Of a stretch of DNA of 39,008 nt, positions 1 to 8,547 are shown piece after piece (position 1 is the stretch's first letter; every line of letters starts with the position of its first letter). The translations under genes and the position numbers were made by a program. Where the stretch lies: the NCBI RefSeq assembly GCF_014654675.1, contig NZ_BNBC01000067.1, forward strand, positions 1 through 39,008, given 5' to 3'. Below the pieces are notes generated by a model, which saw nothing but the letters and a program-made list of their open reading frames with translations, did no database searches and was not told where the DNA came from. The stretch is from Streptomyces spiralis (GTDB lineage Bacteria; Actinomycetota; Actinomycetes; Streptomycetales; Streptomycetaceae).

Positions 1-72
1 CACCGAACCCAGAAGGCCCTCACCTGTTCAAGCACCCAGCACGCGTGTCACCAACGTCCCGGGACAACACAC

Positions 73-432
73 CTAGGTCGAGCGTGTGTCATCGGAGCTT
101 GATCGACCCCTCTGCCGGTCGGAAAGAGGCAACCGAACGACAGCGGTTCCTCCGGCCAGGTCGACCGTTGTTCCATTCGGCGGCGCTCCGTCATCCTCGT
201 TGTCCGGTAGGACCAGTGCCGACTGCCGTTCCTTCAGCTCATGCTGCTTGCCCGGCGAGAGGCTTGCGTGCAGCTGCTCGAATCCGGTGGCTGAGATCTG
301 GCCCTGACGTGCATTGTTCCGCCATGGCAGCACTCCCGCCCGTCCCATGCGCATGAGCAGCTGATCGACGAAGGCCAGCAGCGTCAGCACGACGACCAGG
401 CCGGGCAAGGTCATGAAGAAGATGAACTGCAT
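73..432 (-). CDS. DUF6191-type small membrane protein
   Basis: A 119-residue protein with one hydrophobic segment at about residues 4-22, followed by a basic stretch (RMGRAGVLPWR) and a hydrophilic, low-complexity tail. The segment ATGFEQLHASLSPGK resembles the small DUF6191 family common in Streptomyces, for which I know no function. The likely topology is one N-terminal membrane anchor with a cytoplasmic tail. The ATG start has only a weak GA-rich ribosome site. It lies downstream of nothing obvious, in the same orientation as the antiporter gene that follows on the plus-strand map, but the 176-nt gap argues for separate transcription. Family assignment is by pattern recognition, so moderately sure. 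Confidence 0.6.
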   Translation of the reverse strand: MQFIFFMTLPGLVVVLTLLAFVDQLLMRMGRAGVLPWRNNARQGQISATGFEQLHASLSPGKQHELKERQSALVLPDNEDDGAPPNGTTVDLAGGTAVVRLPLSDRQRGRSSSDDTRST

Positions 433-608
433 GCTTCAGTATCCGCGTCGCGAACTGTCGGCACTCAACCTTCGACGGCACGCGCTCAAGAATCGCTGAC
501 ACGGACACCCTGGATTGCGGTCTTCCACCCCGGCGGACGATCGGCGAGCCGCCGCAGGTGCGGTGCGTGTCAGCCCGAGTCACGGCGAGGTACCTCTGCT
601 GTGGTCCG

Positions 609-2489
609 TCACGTGGTGACGGAGGCGCGTTCGCGGGCGGCACGGACCGCTGCGGTGAGGCTGGTGAGATTGTAGGCACCGTGGTGTCTGCGGCCGTTGA
701 TGAAGAAGGTGGGCGTTCCGGCCACGCTGCTGAGATCGGCCGAATCCACGTTCTCGGCGATGCGGGCCGCGCCGGCGTGGGCGCGCATGTCTCGTTCGAA
801 GCGCTCCATGTCCAGGCCGATGTCGGCCGCGTGAGTGTACAGGTCCTCGATGCGGAGGGCTTCTTGACGGCTGAGCAGCAGGTCGTGCATGTCCCAGAAG
901 CGGCCCTGGCGTGCGGCTGCTTCGGAGGCCTCGGCGGCGAGTTGGGCGTGGATGTGCACGTCGGTCAGGGGAAGGTGGCGCCATACGTAGCGCACGTCTC
1001 CGAAGTCGGCGAGAAGTTCACGGACGACGGGCTCGACCTGCCCGCAGTAGGGGCATTCGTAGTCGCCGTACTCCACGACAGTGACCGATGCGTGGTGTGG
1101 CCCTCGGATGTGATCGCGGTCGGGGTCGACGGGTACGGCCAGGTCGACGATCATCTCCGCCTTCCCGAGCAGGGCCCGGAGCCGCAGGGGAGCCGGCAGA
1201 AGGCCGATCACGGCGGTGACGAGCCGGGCCGTCAGGAAGGAGCAGACCAGTGTGGCGAGGATGCCGATCTTGGCCTCGTCCAGGCGTGCACCGTGGAAGG
1301 CGAGGGTCGCGATGAGCAGGGAAACGGTGAACCCGACCCCGCACAGGGCGCCGCCGGCGGTTGCCGCTCCCCAGCCGACCGGGAGGCGCAGCCCCCCGCG
1401 GGAGGCGAGAGTGGCGAGCGCACAGGCCCCGAGGATGCCCAGTGGCTTGCCCAGGACGTAGGCGACGAGGATGCCCAGGGTGACGGGCGAGGTGAAGGCT
1501 CGTGCCAGTTGGTCGCTGCTGATCTCGATTCCGGCGTTGGCCAGGGCGAACAGCGGGACGATCAGGTAGCTGGTCCAGGGGTGGTAGATCCGTTGCAGGC
1601 GGTCGTTGGGTGAGATCGCCGAGGCGATGCCGGCGCGGACGGACCGCTCCAGTTCCGGAGTGGGCTGCTCGCGGAACAGCCGGAACAGACCGCTCGCATG
1701 TTCCAGGTCGGCGCGCGCGGCAGGGTAGGCGTAGGTGAGCAGTCCCAGGGCGAGTCCGATCACGACCGGGTCCACGCCCGACTCCAGCAGGGCGACCCAG
1801 GCGACGACGCCCAGAAGCGCGTACACGCTGCCCCGGCGCACGTCGAGCCGCCGAGCGAGCAGGACGAGTGCGAGGGTGCCAATGGCCACGACGAGTGGGG
1901 GCACGGCGATGCGGTCGCTGTAGGCGAAGGCGATGACGCCGAGGGAGAAGAAGTCATCGACCACGGTCAGCAGGAGGATGAACACCCGCAGCCCGGGCGG
2001 CATGCCGCGGCCCACGACGGCCAGCACGCCCAGGGCGAACGCGGTGTCGGTGGACATCGCCGCACCCCAGCCCTGCTCGCTGCCGTGGCCGGCGTTGACG
2101 GCGAGGTAGAGGGCGATGGGCACGATCATGCCGCAGAGCCCCGCGACGAGCGGCAGCGCGAACCGCTTGCGCTCGCGTAGTTCTCCCACGTCGAACTCGC
2201 GGCGGGCCTCCAGACCGACAACGAAGAAGAAGAACGTCATCAGGCCGCTGTTGACCCACTCGCGCAGACCGAGCGAGATCCCGTACGCGCCGAAGCGGAC
2301 AGACAGGCGGGTGTCCCAGAACGACGTGTATGCAGAGGGTGCCACGTTGACCCAGACGAGTGCGGCGAGTGCGGAGGCGACCAGGACGGCGGCGCCGCCG
2401 GTCTCGGTGCGCAAGAAGGCACGCAGCGGGGAACGCCATCCGCTGCCGCACAGCGTCTGGCCCGTGTAAGCGTCTGGTTCACTGGACAT
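609..2489 (-). CDS. nhaA: Na+/H+ antiporter NhaA fused to DsbA-like thioredoxin domain
   Basis: A 626-residue two-domain protein. Residues about 20-430 form a polytopic NhaA-type antiporter that exchanges Na+ for H+ across the cytoplasmic membrane. The aspartate pair expected at the ion site is present as VVDDF (Asp178-Asp179). Residues about 445-620 form a DsbA/thioredoxin-fold domain with the redox motif CPYC (479-482) and the cis-proline segment VAGTPTF. E. coli NhaA is about 390 residues, so the extra length is the thioredoxin domain; this NhaA-DsbA architecture is known in actinobacteria. The role of the redox domain is not known to me; redox control of transport or scaffolding are possibilities. 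The ATG start matches the N-terminus of the antiporter part. No partner gene is adjacent, and about 660 nt of mostly non-coding DNA lies upstream. Confidence 0.93.
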   Translation of the reverse strand: MSSEPDAYTGQTLCGSGWRSPLRAFLRTETGGAAVLVASALAALVWVNVAPSAYTSFWDTRLSVRFGAYGISLGLREWVNSGLMTFFFFVVGLEARREFDVGELRERKRFALPLVAGLCGMIVPIALYLAVNAGHGSEQGWGAAMSTDTAFALGVLAVVGRGMPPGLRVFILLLTVVDDFFSLGVIAFAYSDRIAVPPLVVAIGTLALVLLARRLDVRRGSVYALLGVVAWVALLESGVDPVVIGLALGLLTYAYPAARADLEHASGLFRLFREQPTPELERSVRAGIASAISPNDRLQRIYHPWTSYLIVPLFALANAGIEISSDQLARAFTSPVTLGILVAYVLGKPLGILGACALATLASRGGLRLPVGWGAATAGGALCGVGFTVSLLIATLAFHGARLDEAKIGILATLVCSFLTARLVTAVIGLLPAPLRLRALLGKAEMIVDLAVPVDPDRDHIRGPHHASVTVVEYGDYECPYCGQVEPVVRELLADFGDVRYVWRHLPLTDVHIHAQLAAEASEAAARQGRFWDMHDLLLSRQEALRIEDLYTHAADIGLDMERFERDMRAHAGAARIAENVDSADLSSVAGTPTFFINGRRHHGAYNLTSLTAAVRAARERASVTT

Positions 2490-2906
2490 GGGTCAGATTC
2501 TCGTCCGAGGAGCGGACGGCTACGGTCCTGCGGACGCAGAGCCGGTGTGTCGGCCGGGGCGTTCGGTCGTCGGCCAGGCTCTCGTGTCATGGCGGCGCCA
2601 GCTACCGGGTTCGCGGGGCCTCGCCAGCTCGGCCCCGGCACTGGGCGGGCGGCGGGCGGACGGACGGACGGCCCCGGCATACCCCGTGCGTGGCGCATCG
2701 GCCACGAGGGGCCGACTGGAACGACTTGGCCACGACCGAGACGTTCCGAGGCCGTCTGATCGAAGCCCGGCCCGGCCAGAAAAATGGCTTATGGCTGTCC
2801 TCGGCAGGTGATCTGGCCGCCGGGTACAGATCGGGCAGGCAGGGAGGTTGTCCGGTCGCAAGGACGCGACACCGACCGGACGCGTCCACGGACCAAGGAG
2901 TAGACC
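2490..2906. other. Non-coding stretch upstream of nhaA
   Basis: I see no convincing gene here. Open frames on both strands have Arg/Pro-rich, shadow-like translations. The left end should hold the nhaA promoter (minus strand). The right end carries an AAGGAG ribosome site that serves the truncated reading frame beginning at 2907. Confidence 0.4.
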
Positions 2907-3002
2907 GTGACGAGCTCAACCCCTGCCTATGTCACCGCCTTCCCCGACCTGGCGATGAGCCGGACCGCATGCGGGGTGCTCACCTTGCGGTTCCATACCG
3001 AT
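2907..3002 (+). pseudogene. Remnant: N-terminus of an enoyl-CoA hydratase-like gene
   Basis: A GTG codon preceded by AAGGAG (about 2896-2901) opens a frame whose first 32 residues (MTSSTPAYVTAF... ending LTLRFHTD) look like the start of a Streptomyces enoyl-CoA hydratase/isomerase family protein. After residue 32 the similarity stops: the frame continues as Arg/Pro-rich sequence with no crotonase motifs, and the rest of the domain (about 230 residues) is absent. This is best read as the 5' stub of a gene whose body was deleted when the neighbouring methyltransferase segment was joined. The family call rests on memory of related N-termini and is tentative. Confidence 0.45.
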
Positions 3003-3150
3003 CAGAGAAGACCGCCCCCGCGTGATGCCGCCGGTGCAGGGGCGAGGGGCCCTCGACGCGGGGTCTCTCGCCTGAGCCGCAGGCGCTGGAAGGCCACGGC
3101 GAGCGAGAGTTCCTGTCCAGTGCCGGGCGGGGTGCACCTCGGATGAAGTC
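3003..3150. other. Junction sequence with no recognisable gene
   Basis: About 150 nt between the enoyl-CoA hydratase stub and the methyltransferase stop codon. No frame on either strand resembles a known protein. It probably contains a deletion or rearrangement breakpoint near 3003. Confidence 0.3.
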
Positions 3151-3954
3151 CTACACTTTCAGGCCCACCGCCCCGACGGCGTGGCCCTGCTCCTGGGTGA
3201 TGTCGGCGGAATCGGAGTCTGGACGCCATTCGGCAGATCTCACCAGGCCTGGCTCGACCAGAGTCAACCCGTGCAGAAAGCTCCCGATGTGCTCCGGTGT
3301 GCGCAGGTGGTACGTATTGACGGACTGTGCGTTGTATCCCTCGACGGCCGCCTTGAGTGCTTCGCTGGTGTTCGTGCCATCGCTCAAGGCCACGTAGCTG
3401 CCCCGTGGCAAAGCATCGATCAGCTGGGCCACGATCCGCTCGGGCTCCTCCTCGTCCGAGACCTGGCCCATGATGTTGAGCAGCATCAGGCCGATGGGCT
3501 CGTCGAAGTCCAGTGTGTGAGCCGCCTGGGTGAGGATCTTCTGCGGATCGCGCACATCGGCATCGAGGTAGGCGCACTTTCCTTCTGGTGTACTGCGCAA
3601 CAACGCGTCCGCGTGGGCGAGGACGATGGGGTCGTTGTCCACGTAGACGATCTTGCTCTCGGGTGCGATGCTCTGGGCGACCTCATGGGTGTTGTTGGCA
3701 GTGGGCAACCCGGTACCGATGTCGAGGAACTGGCGGATCCCGGCCTCGCGCGCCAGAAACCGCACCGCTCGTACCAGGAAGCGCCGTTGCACCCGGGCGA
3801 GGGCCGCAAATTCAGGGAAGGTCTGGAGGATCAAGTCACCGGCCTGACTGTCCACCAGGTAGTGGTTCTTTCCGCCGAGCAGGTAGTCCCACACACGCGC
3901 TGAGTGCGGTCGATCAGTCTGCAGCCTTCTGCCCCAGTCGCCTCGGTCAGTCAT
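3151..3954 (-). CDS. SAM-dependent methyltransferase, DUF574 type
   Basis: A 267-residue protein of the actinobacterial DUF574/Methyltransf_19 family. It opens with the family hallmark of a short polar N-terminus followed by SARVWDYLLGGKNHYLVD. The SAM-binding glycine motif is FLDIGTGLPT, followed by VYVDNDPIV, the acidic strand that normally contacts the SAM ribose. The fold is a single Rossmann-like methyltransferase of full length. I chose the ATG of MTDRGDWG at 3954; six codons upstream is another ATG, but related proteins start near MTDRG. The substrate of this family is not established, and Streptomyces genomes carry many copies, often beside DUF397 or helix-turn-helix genes. None of these is present here, so the gene looks isolated. 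Confidence 0.85.
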   Translation of the reverse strand: MTDRGDWGRRLQTDRPHSARVWDYLLGGKNHYLVDSQAGDLILQTFPEFAALARVQRRFLVRAVRFLAREAGIRQFLDIGTGLPTANNTHEVAQSIAPESKIVYVDNDPIVLAHADALLRSTPEGKCAYLDADVRDPQKILTQAAHTLDFDEPIGLMLLNIMGQVSDEEEPERIVAQLIDALPRGSYVALSDGTNTSEALKAAVEGYNAQSVNTYHLRTPEHIGSFLHGLTLVEPGLVRSAEWRPDSDSADITQEQGHAVGAVGLKV

Positions 3955-4077
3955 GATCAGAGGATGACACACGTCGGGCCCTCATGACCTCAACTCCCGT
4001 ACTTGCGCCCTTTGTTCCCCGTCGATGTGGCCTGTCGGCGGCTCCGGCTCCGGCCTACCCGCCACGTCCCCCGGACC

Positions 4078-4841
4078 CTACCGCCCCCGGGCCTGCTCCA
4101 GGTTCGACCGGTGAGGGCCGAAGAGCCAGTCCGCGTGCGGCCCCAGACGCGCGTCGACCGGATCCTCTCCTCGCCGGAGCGCCTCGATGTAGGCACGATC
4201 GGCGGCGAGGCGGGCCACCACCTCGGGACCCTCGGCAACGGCGCCGTGGCCGGGGACGACGACATCGACGTGCCCGGCCGCTTCACCCAGCCGGTCGAGC
4301 GCGGCCGCGTAGGCTCCCGCCTGATCGTCCTGGCGAATGTCGAGCATCGGGATCAGGACGTCGGAGAGCATGTCGCCGGCGAGCAGGACACCACGGTCCG
4401 CGAGGAGGACCGCCGCGTGACCGACAGCATGCGCCTGATGCTCGATGACCTCGCCCGGCACCGGTCCGCCGTCCGCGGGCAGCGGGGTGACCAGAGCCAC
4501 CAGGTCCAGAGGGACACCGGACGCGCTCTCCGCCGCCATCGCCTGCGACCGCTCTCGGGCCTGACCGGCAACCTGCGCGGCGGCGGGACTGGCATAGCGC
4601 GGCACATCGCCGAACCGGGAATGCCACAGCAGGTGATCCCAGTGGGGATGGGTGCAAAAGCCGGCGACCACCGGAACGCCGAGCCGGCCCACGTCATCGG
4701 CGAGTTGATTCAACTCCGAGCCATGGATGCCCGGATCGACCAGGACCAGTCCATCCCCCCGCGCACCACGACGGAATTGGCCCAGACCCACTCGCTCTGC
4801 CGGACCCAGACACCATCGGCCACCTGACTCAGCCTGCCCAT
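4078..4841 (-). pseudogene. MBL-fold metallo-hydrolase, interrupted by a frameshift
   Basis: The gene reads MGRLSQVADGVWVRQSEWVW...SVVVRG from the ATG at 4841, then continues in another frame as GDGLVLVDPGIHGSEL to the stop at 4078. The two halves join naturally at a run of six G (minus strand; C run 4755-4760), where one extra G would restore a single frame of about 254 residues. The downstream part has the zinc-ligand motif THPHWDH and later the GD and VVPGHG motifs of the metallo-beta-lactamase fold. The substrate is unknown. The break could be a true mutation or a homopolymer sequencing error; the rest of the protein is well preserved, which favours a recent event or an error. Confidence 0.8.
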
Positions 4842-5135
4842 CACCACTCCGATCGGTTGGCTACAGGACTGAGACTGCGAACCACCGCCGAATTCATCGC
4901 TTCCAGCGTCTGTTTCGGACAACGCTGAGTCTCACAACGGACCTTGCATCAAGGCGACAGCGCAACGAGACGGCGCCGGCTGGGCCCCGGCGCGCGTGCG
5001 AATGTTCACGAGAATTGACAGCACGCTGCTCGCACGGTCGGTCCGGTGCGATGATCACCAAGCGGCTTCGCACCCGGCACGCCATCCGGCAGCCCGAGCC
5101 GCACCGCGGCAGCCGACCGACGGAAGGAACTCGAC

Positions 5136-5732
5136 GTGCGCAGGCTCGTCCACTACATCGCCACTACCCTCGATGGCTTCATCGCGGGCCCGGACGGCGC
5201 GGACCCCACCGGTCCGAACGGCTTCTGGCCCATGTCGGAGGACTACATCCAGCACCTTGTAGCCGAATTCCCGGAGACGCTGCCCATACAGGCCCGGGAG
5301 GCGCTGTCCGTCACGGCGACAGGTACGCACTTCGACACCGTGCTCGAAGGACGGCGCAGCTACGAGATCGGTCTGGCTGCCGGGATCACCGACGCCTACC
5401 CCCACCTGCGTCACCTGGTCTTCTCCCGGAGCCTGACCGAGAGCCCGGACCCGGCCGTCGAACTCGTCGCCGACGATCCTGTGGCGACCGTGCGGGAGCT
5501 CAAGCAGCAGAAGGGCAAGGACATCTGGCTGATCGGCGGAGCCGAGCTGGCCGGCTCTCTGTACACCGAGATCGACACACTGATCCTCAAGGTCGCCCCG
5601 CTCACCATCGGCGACGGGATCCCCCTGTTCTCCCGCAAGGCCGCCTTCGACCCGCGTACCTGGACACTCACTGACCACACGGTCCTCAAGAGCAGCGCGG
5701 TGATCCTCACCTACATGCGTGTCACCAGCTGA
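5136..5732 (+). CDS. Dihydrofolate reductase family (RibD C-terminal domain) protein
   Basis: A 198-residue single-domain protein of the RibD-C/DHFR-like superfamily, which contains NAD(P)H-dependent reductases. It begins RRLVHYIATTLDGFIAGPDG, the usual first strand, and later shows LIGGAELAGSLY, the nucleotide-binding glycine segment typical of the family, and ends with the conserved strand SAVILTYMR. The GTG start at 5136 follows GGAAGGA at a good distance. Streptomyces has many such stand-alone proteins of unknown substrate; true dihydrofolate reductase or riboflavin activity should not be assumed. It is divergent from the MBL gene and is directly followed by the cation-transporter pseudogene. 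Confidence 0.87.
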   Translation: MRRLVHYIATTLDGFIAGPDGADPTGPNGFWPMSEDYIQHLVAEFPETLPIQAREALSVTATGTHFDTVLEGRRSYEIGLAAGITDAYPHLRHLVFSRSLTESPDPAVELVADDPVATVRELKQQKGKDIWLIGGAELAGSLYTEIDTLILKVAPLTIGDGIPLFSRKAAFDPRTWTLTDHTVLKSSAVILTYMRVTS

Positions 5733-5750
5733 CGCTCCGGGCGAGGAGCG

Positions 5751-6133
5751 CTGCGCAGGGCCCTGGTGCTCGCCGTCGCCGCGATCTCGGCGCGATCCGT
5801 GGCGCCGGCCGGATTCGGCCTGGACTCCCTGATCGAGATCGGTGACTCCGCCGTGGTGATCCGGGAGCTGTCCGGTACCGGTGAGGACCCTCAGCGCCGT
5901 GCGCTGAAGCTGATCGGTGTCGGCGTCGGGCTACTGACGGTGTACCTGCTGGTGCAGTCCACTTGGGTGCCGGCCGCAGGCTTCCGGCCCCACCACTCGC
6001 CGCTGGGCATCGGCTGGACTGCGGTGACGGCCGCGGTGCTGTCCGCGCTCGCCGCCGGCAAGGCCCGGCCGCCGGGTACGTGCTGGTCGGCTACGCGCTG
6101 CGCGAGGTCAAGGAGGTCTTCGGCGACCACTGA
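5751..6133 (+). pseudogene. Cation transporter remnant with two deletions
   Basis: The translated segment AGFGLDSLIEIGDSAVV followed by ALKLIGVGVGLLTVYLLVQ and the FRPHHSPLGIGWTAVTAAV helix matches the small Streptomyces cation-efflux-like transporters of about 200 residues. The first membrane helix is missing: the RRAL segment is joined directly to VLAVAAISARS. Near 6063 the frame shifts and the closing residues AGYVLVGYALREVKEVF appear in another frame, ending in TGA at 6131-6133, so the internal NPVLRTEGRV-type segment and one helix are lost. No start codon with a ribosome site fits. It is a decayed gene, perhaps left by the same rearrangements that truncated the gene at 2907. Confidence 0.75.
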
Positions 6134-6204
6134 CAGCCGGGACCAGGTTGTGGCGGGCCCTGCCGGCCGGCCTGTGCGGCGATCAGTCGACGGTTCCTGC
6201 CGGG

Positions 6205-6789
6205 TCACCAGTTCGCGGGGGTCGTGTAGGCGCGTGCCCACAGGGTGACATGCAGGACGACCGCTTTCGCCCATGCCGCGTACATGCGCTCGACCTGGTC
6301 GGGACTGTGGCCGTGCCCCTCCAGGAAGGGCTTGGTGGTGAGGATGAGTGGGGCGGTGAAGGCCAGCAGGTGGCGCAGGGGGATGTGGTCGGGGGCGTCG
6401 GCGTCGTCGGTGCGGTTCTTGGCGGTGCGGGTGTGGCGTATCCCGATCTCTTGCTGGTAGTCCAGCCATGCCTGGTCGTAGGGGCGGGTGCAGACATCGA
6501 TGATCCACTGGGCGAAGCGCGGCTTGGACGCGGCCGAGTACTCCGGGTTGGGCCGTCCGTCAGGGTGGGCGGAGTAGGCGGCGAGATGCGGCTGCTCGGC
6601 GATGAGCCCCCGCCAGGTGTCGACCATGGCTTCGGCCTGTGGGGACAGGACATCGGCGGCCATGCGGAGATAGTGCTCGTCCTCCGATGTCAGGCCCACG
6701 CTTCCGCGCAGCTCGTCGAGTTCGGCGAGCGAGACCGGGGAGCGGGCGGCCTCGTCGGTGCCGTAGGTGTATCCGGAGGGCTCGGGCAT
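6205..6789 (-). CDS. Protoglobin domain protein
   Basis: A 194-residue protein made of a single protoglobin (globin-coupled-sensor-type) haem domain with no attached output module. The stretch DYQQEIGIRHTRTAKNRTD contains the F-helix histidine expected to ligate haem iron, and LRHLLAFTAPLI is the following helix pattern. Protoglobins bind O2, CO or NO in the cytoplasm; the physiological role of stand-alone forms in Streptomyces is not settled. The ATG start at 6789 has GGAG eight bases upstream. It is followed, on the minus strand, by the cation-transporter remnant, and preceded at 55 nt by the MFS gene, so the two could be cotranscribed. Confidence 0.85.
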   Translation of the reverse strand: MPEPSGYTYGTDEAARSPVSLAELDELRGSVGLTSEDEHYLRMAADVLSPQAEAMVDTWRGLIAEQPHLAAYSAHPDGRPNPEYSAASKPRFAQWIIDVCTRPYDQAWLDYQQEIGIRHTRTAKNRTDDADAPDHIPLRHLLAFTAPLILTTKPFLEGHGHSPDQVERMYAAWAKAVVLHVTLWARAYTTPANW

Positions 6790-6843
6790 GGGTGTTCTCC
6801 GCTCGTTCGTTGCTGTGGTCTGCGCCGGGCTCCCGCACGTCGC

Positions 6844-8355
6844 CTATTCCCTTCGACGGGACCGGTCGCGGCCGGTCCGCGGGATGAGGGCACCGGGCAG
6901 GAGGCAGACCGCGAGGAGCCCGGCGGCGAGGTAGAGCAGCGCCGAGCCGGCAGCGACGGTGTGGAAGCCGCGCAGGAAGTGCGAGGCGCTGCCGGGCTGT
7001 CCTGCGATCGCGCCCGCGACTGCGATACCGATGGCGCCGCCGGCCTGGCGTGCGGTGTTGTTGATGGCCGAGGCGAGCCCGGTGCGTTCCCCGGGCACGG
7101 CGGCGATGGCCGCGGCGACGACGGCGGGTGTGAGCAGGCCCAGTCCGATGCCCCAGAGCAGGAACGCGGGGAGCATGACTGCGTAGTCGGACGACGGGTT
7201 CACTCGGATCAGCAGTGCCAGTCCTGCGGCCGCGATCAGCAGTCCGACGGTGGCCGGGAGGCGGGCTCCGATCCGGCTGGTGAGCCGTCCGCCGAGCGGC
7301 GCGAGGACCGCGAGCGGCGCGAGGACCGCGAGCGGCGCGAGGACCGCGAGCGGCGCGAACAGCGGAACGATCGCCAGCCCGGCGGCGAGCGGCGGATGGT
7401 GCTGGAGGGACTGCAGGAACAGCATCAGGACGAACAGCGTGCCCAGGGTGCCCAGATTCATCGTCCCGGCCGCGATGTTCGCCACGTCGAAGCCCGGCCG
7501 CCTGAACAGGGCCAGCGGCAGCATCGCCTGGTCCCCGCGGCGTCGCTCGACGACAACCAGCGCGCCGAGCGACACCAGGGCCGCCACCGCCGCGACCACG
7601 ACGTGCACGGATCCGGCGCCGGAGCGACCTGCCTGGATGAACGCGTACGTGGTCGCCAGCAACAGCAGGCTTCCCAGCACCACCCCCGGCAGATCCAGCT
7701 CCCGGCCCTGCGGTTCCCTGCTTTCCTTGACGATCATTCCGGTCCAGGCCAGGGCCGGCAGCACGATCGGCACATTCAGCAGGAAGATCGCGCGCCAGCC
7801 GAAGCCGTCGACCAGAGCCCCACCCAGCAGCGGTCCCGCGGGCAGAGCCAGGCTGCCGATGCCCGCCCAGACACCGATCGCCTTCGCCTGTCCGGCGCCG
7901 TCGGGAAAGGCGTCACTGATGATCGCCAGTGTTCCCGGCAGCAGCAGCGCTGCTCCCACGCCCTGCACCACGCGCGCGGCGACCAGCACCGCGACGCCGG
8001 GAGCCAGCCCGCACGCCAGTGATCCCGCCCCGAAGACGATCAGCCCGGTCACCACGATCCGCTTGTGACCGCGCAGATCGCCCAGCGTGCCGGCGGTCAG
8101 CATCAGCGACGCCAACGCCAGTGCATAGCCGTCCACCACCCACTGCAGGCCGCTCACATCGGCGCCCAGCGAGCTGCCGATGCGCGGTAGCGCAACGTTG
8201 ACGATCGTGACGTCGAGCAGCACCAGGAAGTAGCCGACACACATCACGACCAGCACCGCGTGCGGCGAGCCGCCCCTGCCGCCCCGGCGCGTCGTCCGCC
8301 GCAACACAGTGGCAGCATCAGACACGTCCCCCTGGGTACCCTCACCCACCGACAC
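6844..8355 (-). CDS. MFS transporter, DHA2 (14-helix) drug-efflux type
   Basis: A roughly 503-residue member of the DHA2/EmrB-QacA branch of the major facilitator family, expected to export drugs or dyes with protons. The first helix has VGYFLVLLDVTIVNVALP, the motif typical of this branch, followed by GLQWVVDGYAL and the loop motif A-like GDLRGHKR. Fourteen hydrophobic segments are visible. The chosen GTG start (8355) has AGGAG five bases upstream; a GTG ten codons further up has no ribosome site. An insertion of repeated VLAPLA units sits before GGRLTSRIGARLPA and is caused by an 18-nt tandem repeat. No regulator gene is adjacent. Confidence 0.88.
   Translation of the reverse strand: MSVGEGTQGDVSDAATVLRRTTRRGGRGGSPHAVLVVMCVGYFLVLLDVTIVNVALPRIGSSLGADVSGLQWVVDGYALALASLMLTAGTLGDLRGHKRIVVTGLIVFGAGSLACGLAPGVAVLVAARVVQGVGAALLLPGTLAIISDAFPDGAGQAKAIGVWAGIGSLALPAGPLLGGALVDGFGWRAIFLLNVPIVLPALAWTGMIVKESREPQGRELDLPGVVLGSLLLLATTYAFIQAGRSGAGSVHVVVAAVAALVSLGALVVVERRRGDQAMLPLALFRRPGFDVANIAAGTMNLGTLGTLFVLMLFLQSLQHHPPLAAGLAIVPLFAPLAVLAPLAVLAPLAVLAPLGGRLTSRIGARLPATVGLLIAAAGLALLIRVNPSSDYAVMLPAFLLWGIGLGLLTPAVVAAAIAAVPGERTGLASAINNTARQAGGAIGIAVAGAIAGQPGSASHFLRGFHTVAAGSALLYLAAGLLAVCLLPGALIPRTGRDRSRRRE
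7301..7354. repeat. 18-nt tandem repeat, three exact copies, inside the MFS gene
   Basis: The unit GCGAGGACCGCGAGCGGC occurs three times head to tail, preceded by a partial copy (7291-7300). It is in frame and encodes a run of LAPLAV hexapeptides on the minus strand. It probably arose by replication slippage, lengthening a membrane or loop segment by about 12-18 residues. Confidence 0.95.
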
Positions 8356-8547
8356 CCATTCTCCTGAGCGCGACCGAGACCGCACACTGGCTTGAACGGC
8401 AGGACTGGGCCGTCCCGATTCCGGGAGTGCCGTTCGAACCCGAGACCGGCCGTCTCACGATCCCTGAGCCAACGTCAGGTCGGGCCGGCCGACGGTGTGG
8501 CGCGGCCGGCGCTCCGCCATGGGCGTCTCAGGGGCCGCTTTCGGTGT

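Noticed and set aside
5015..5043. TTGACA resembling a -35 box before the DHFR-like gene
   Set aside because: No acceptable -10 sequence lies 16-19 nt downstream, so I do not call a promoter.
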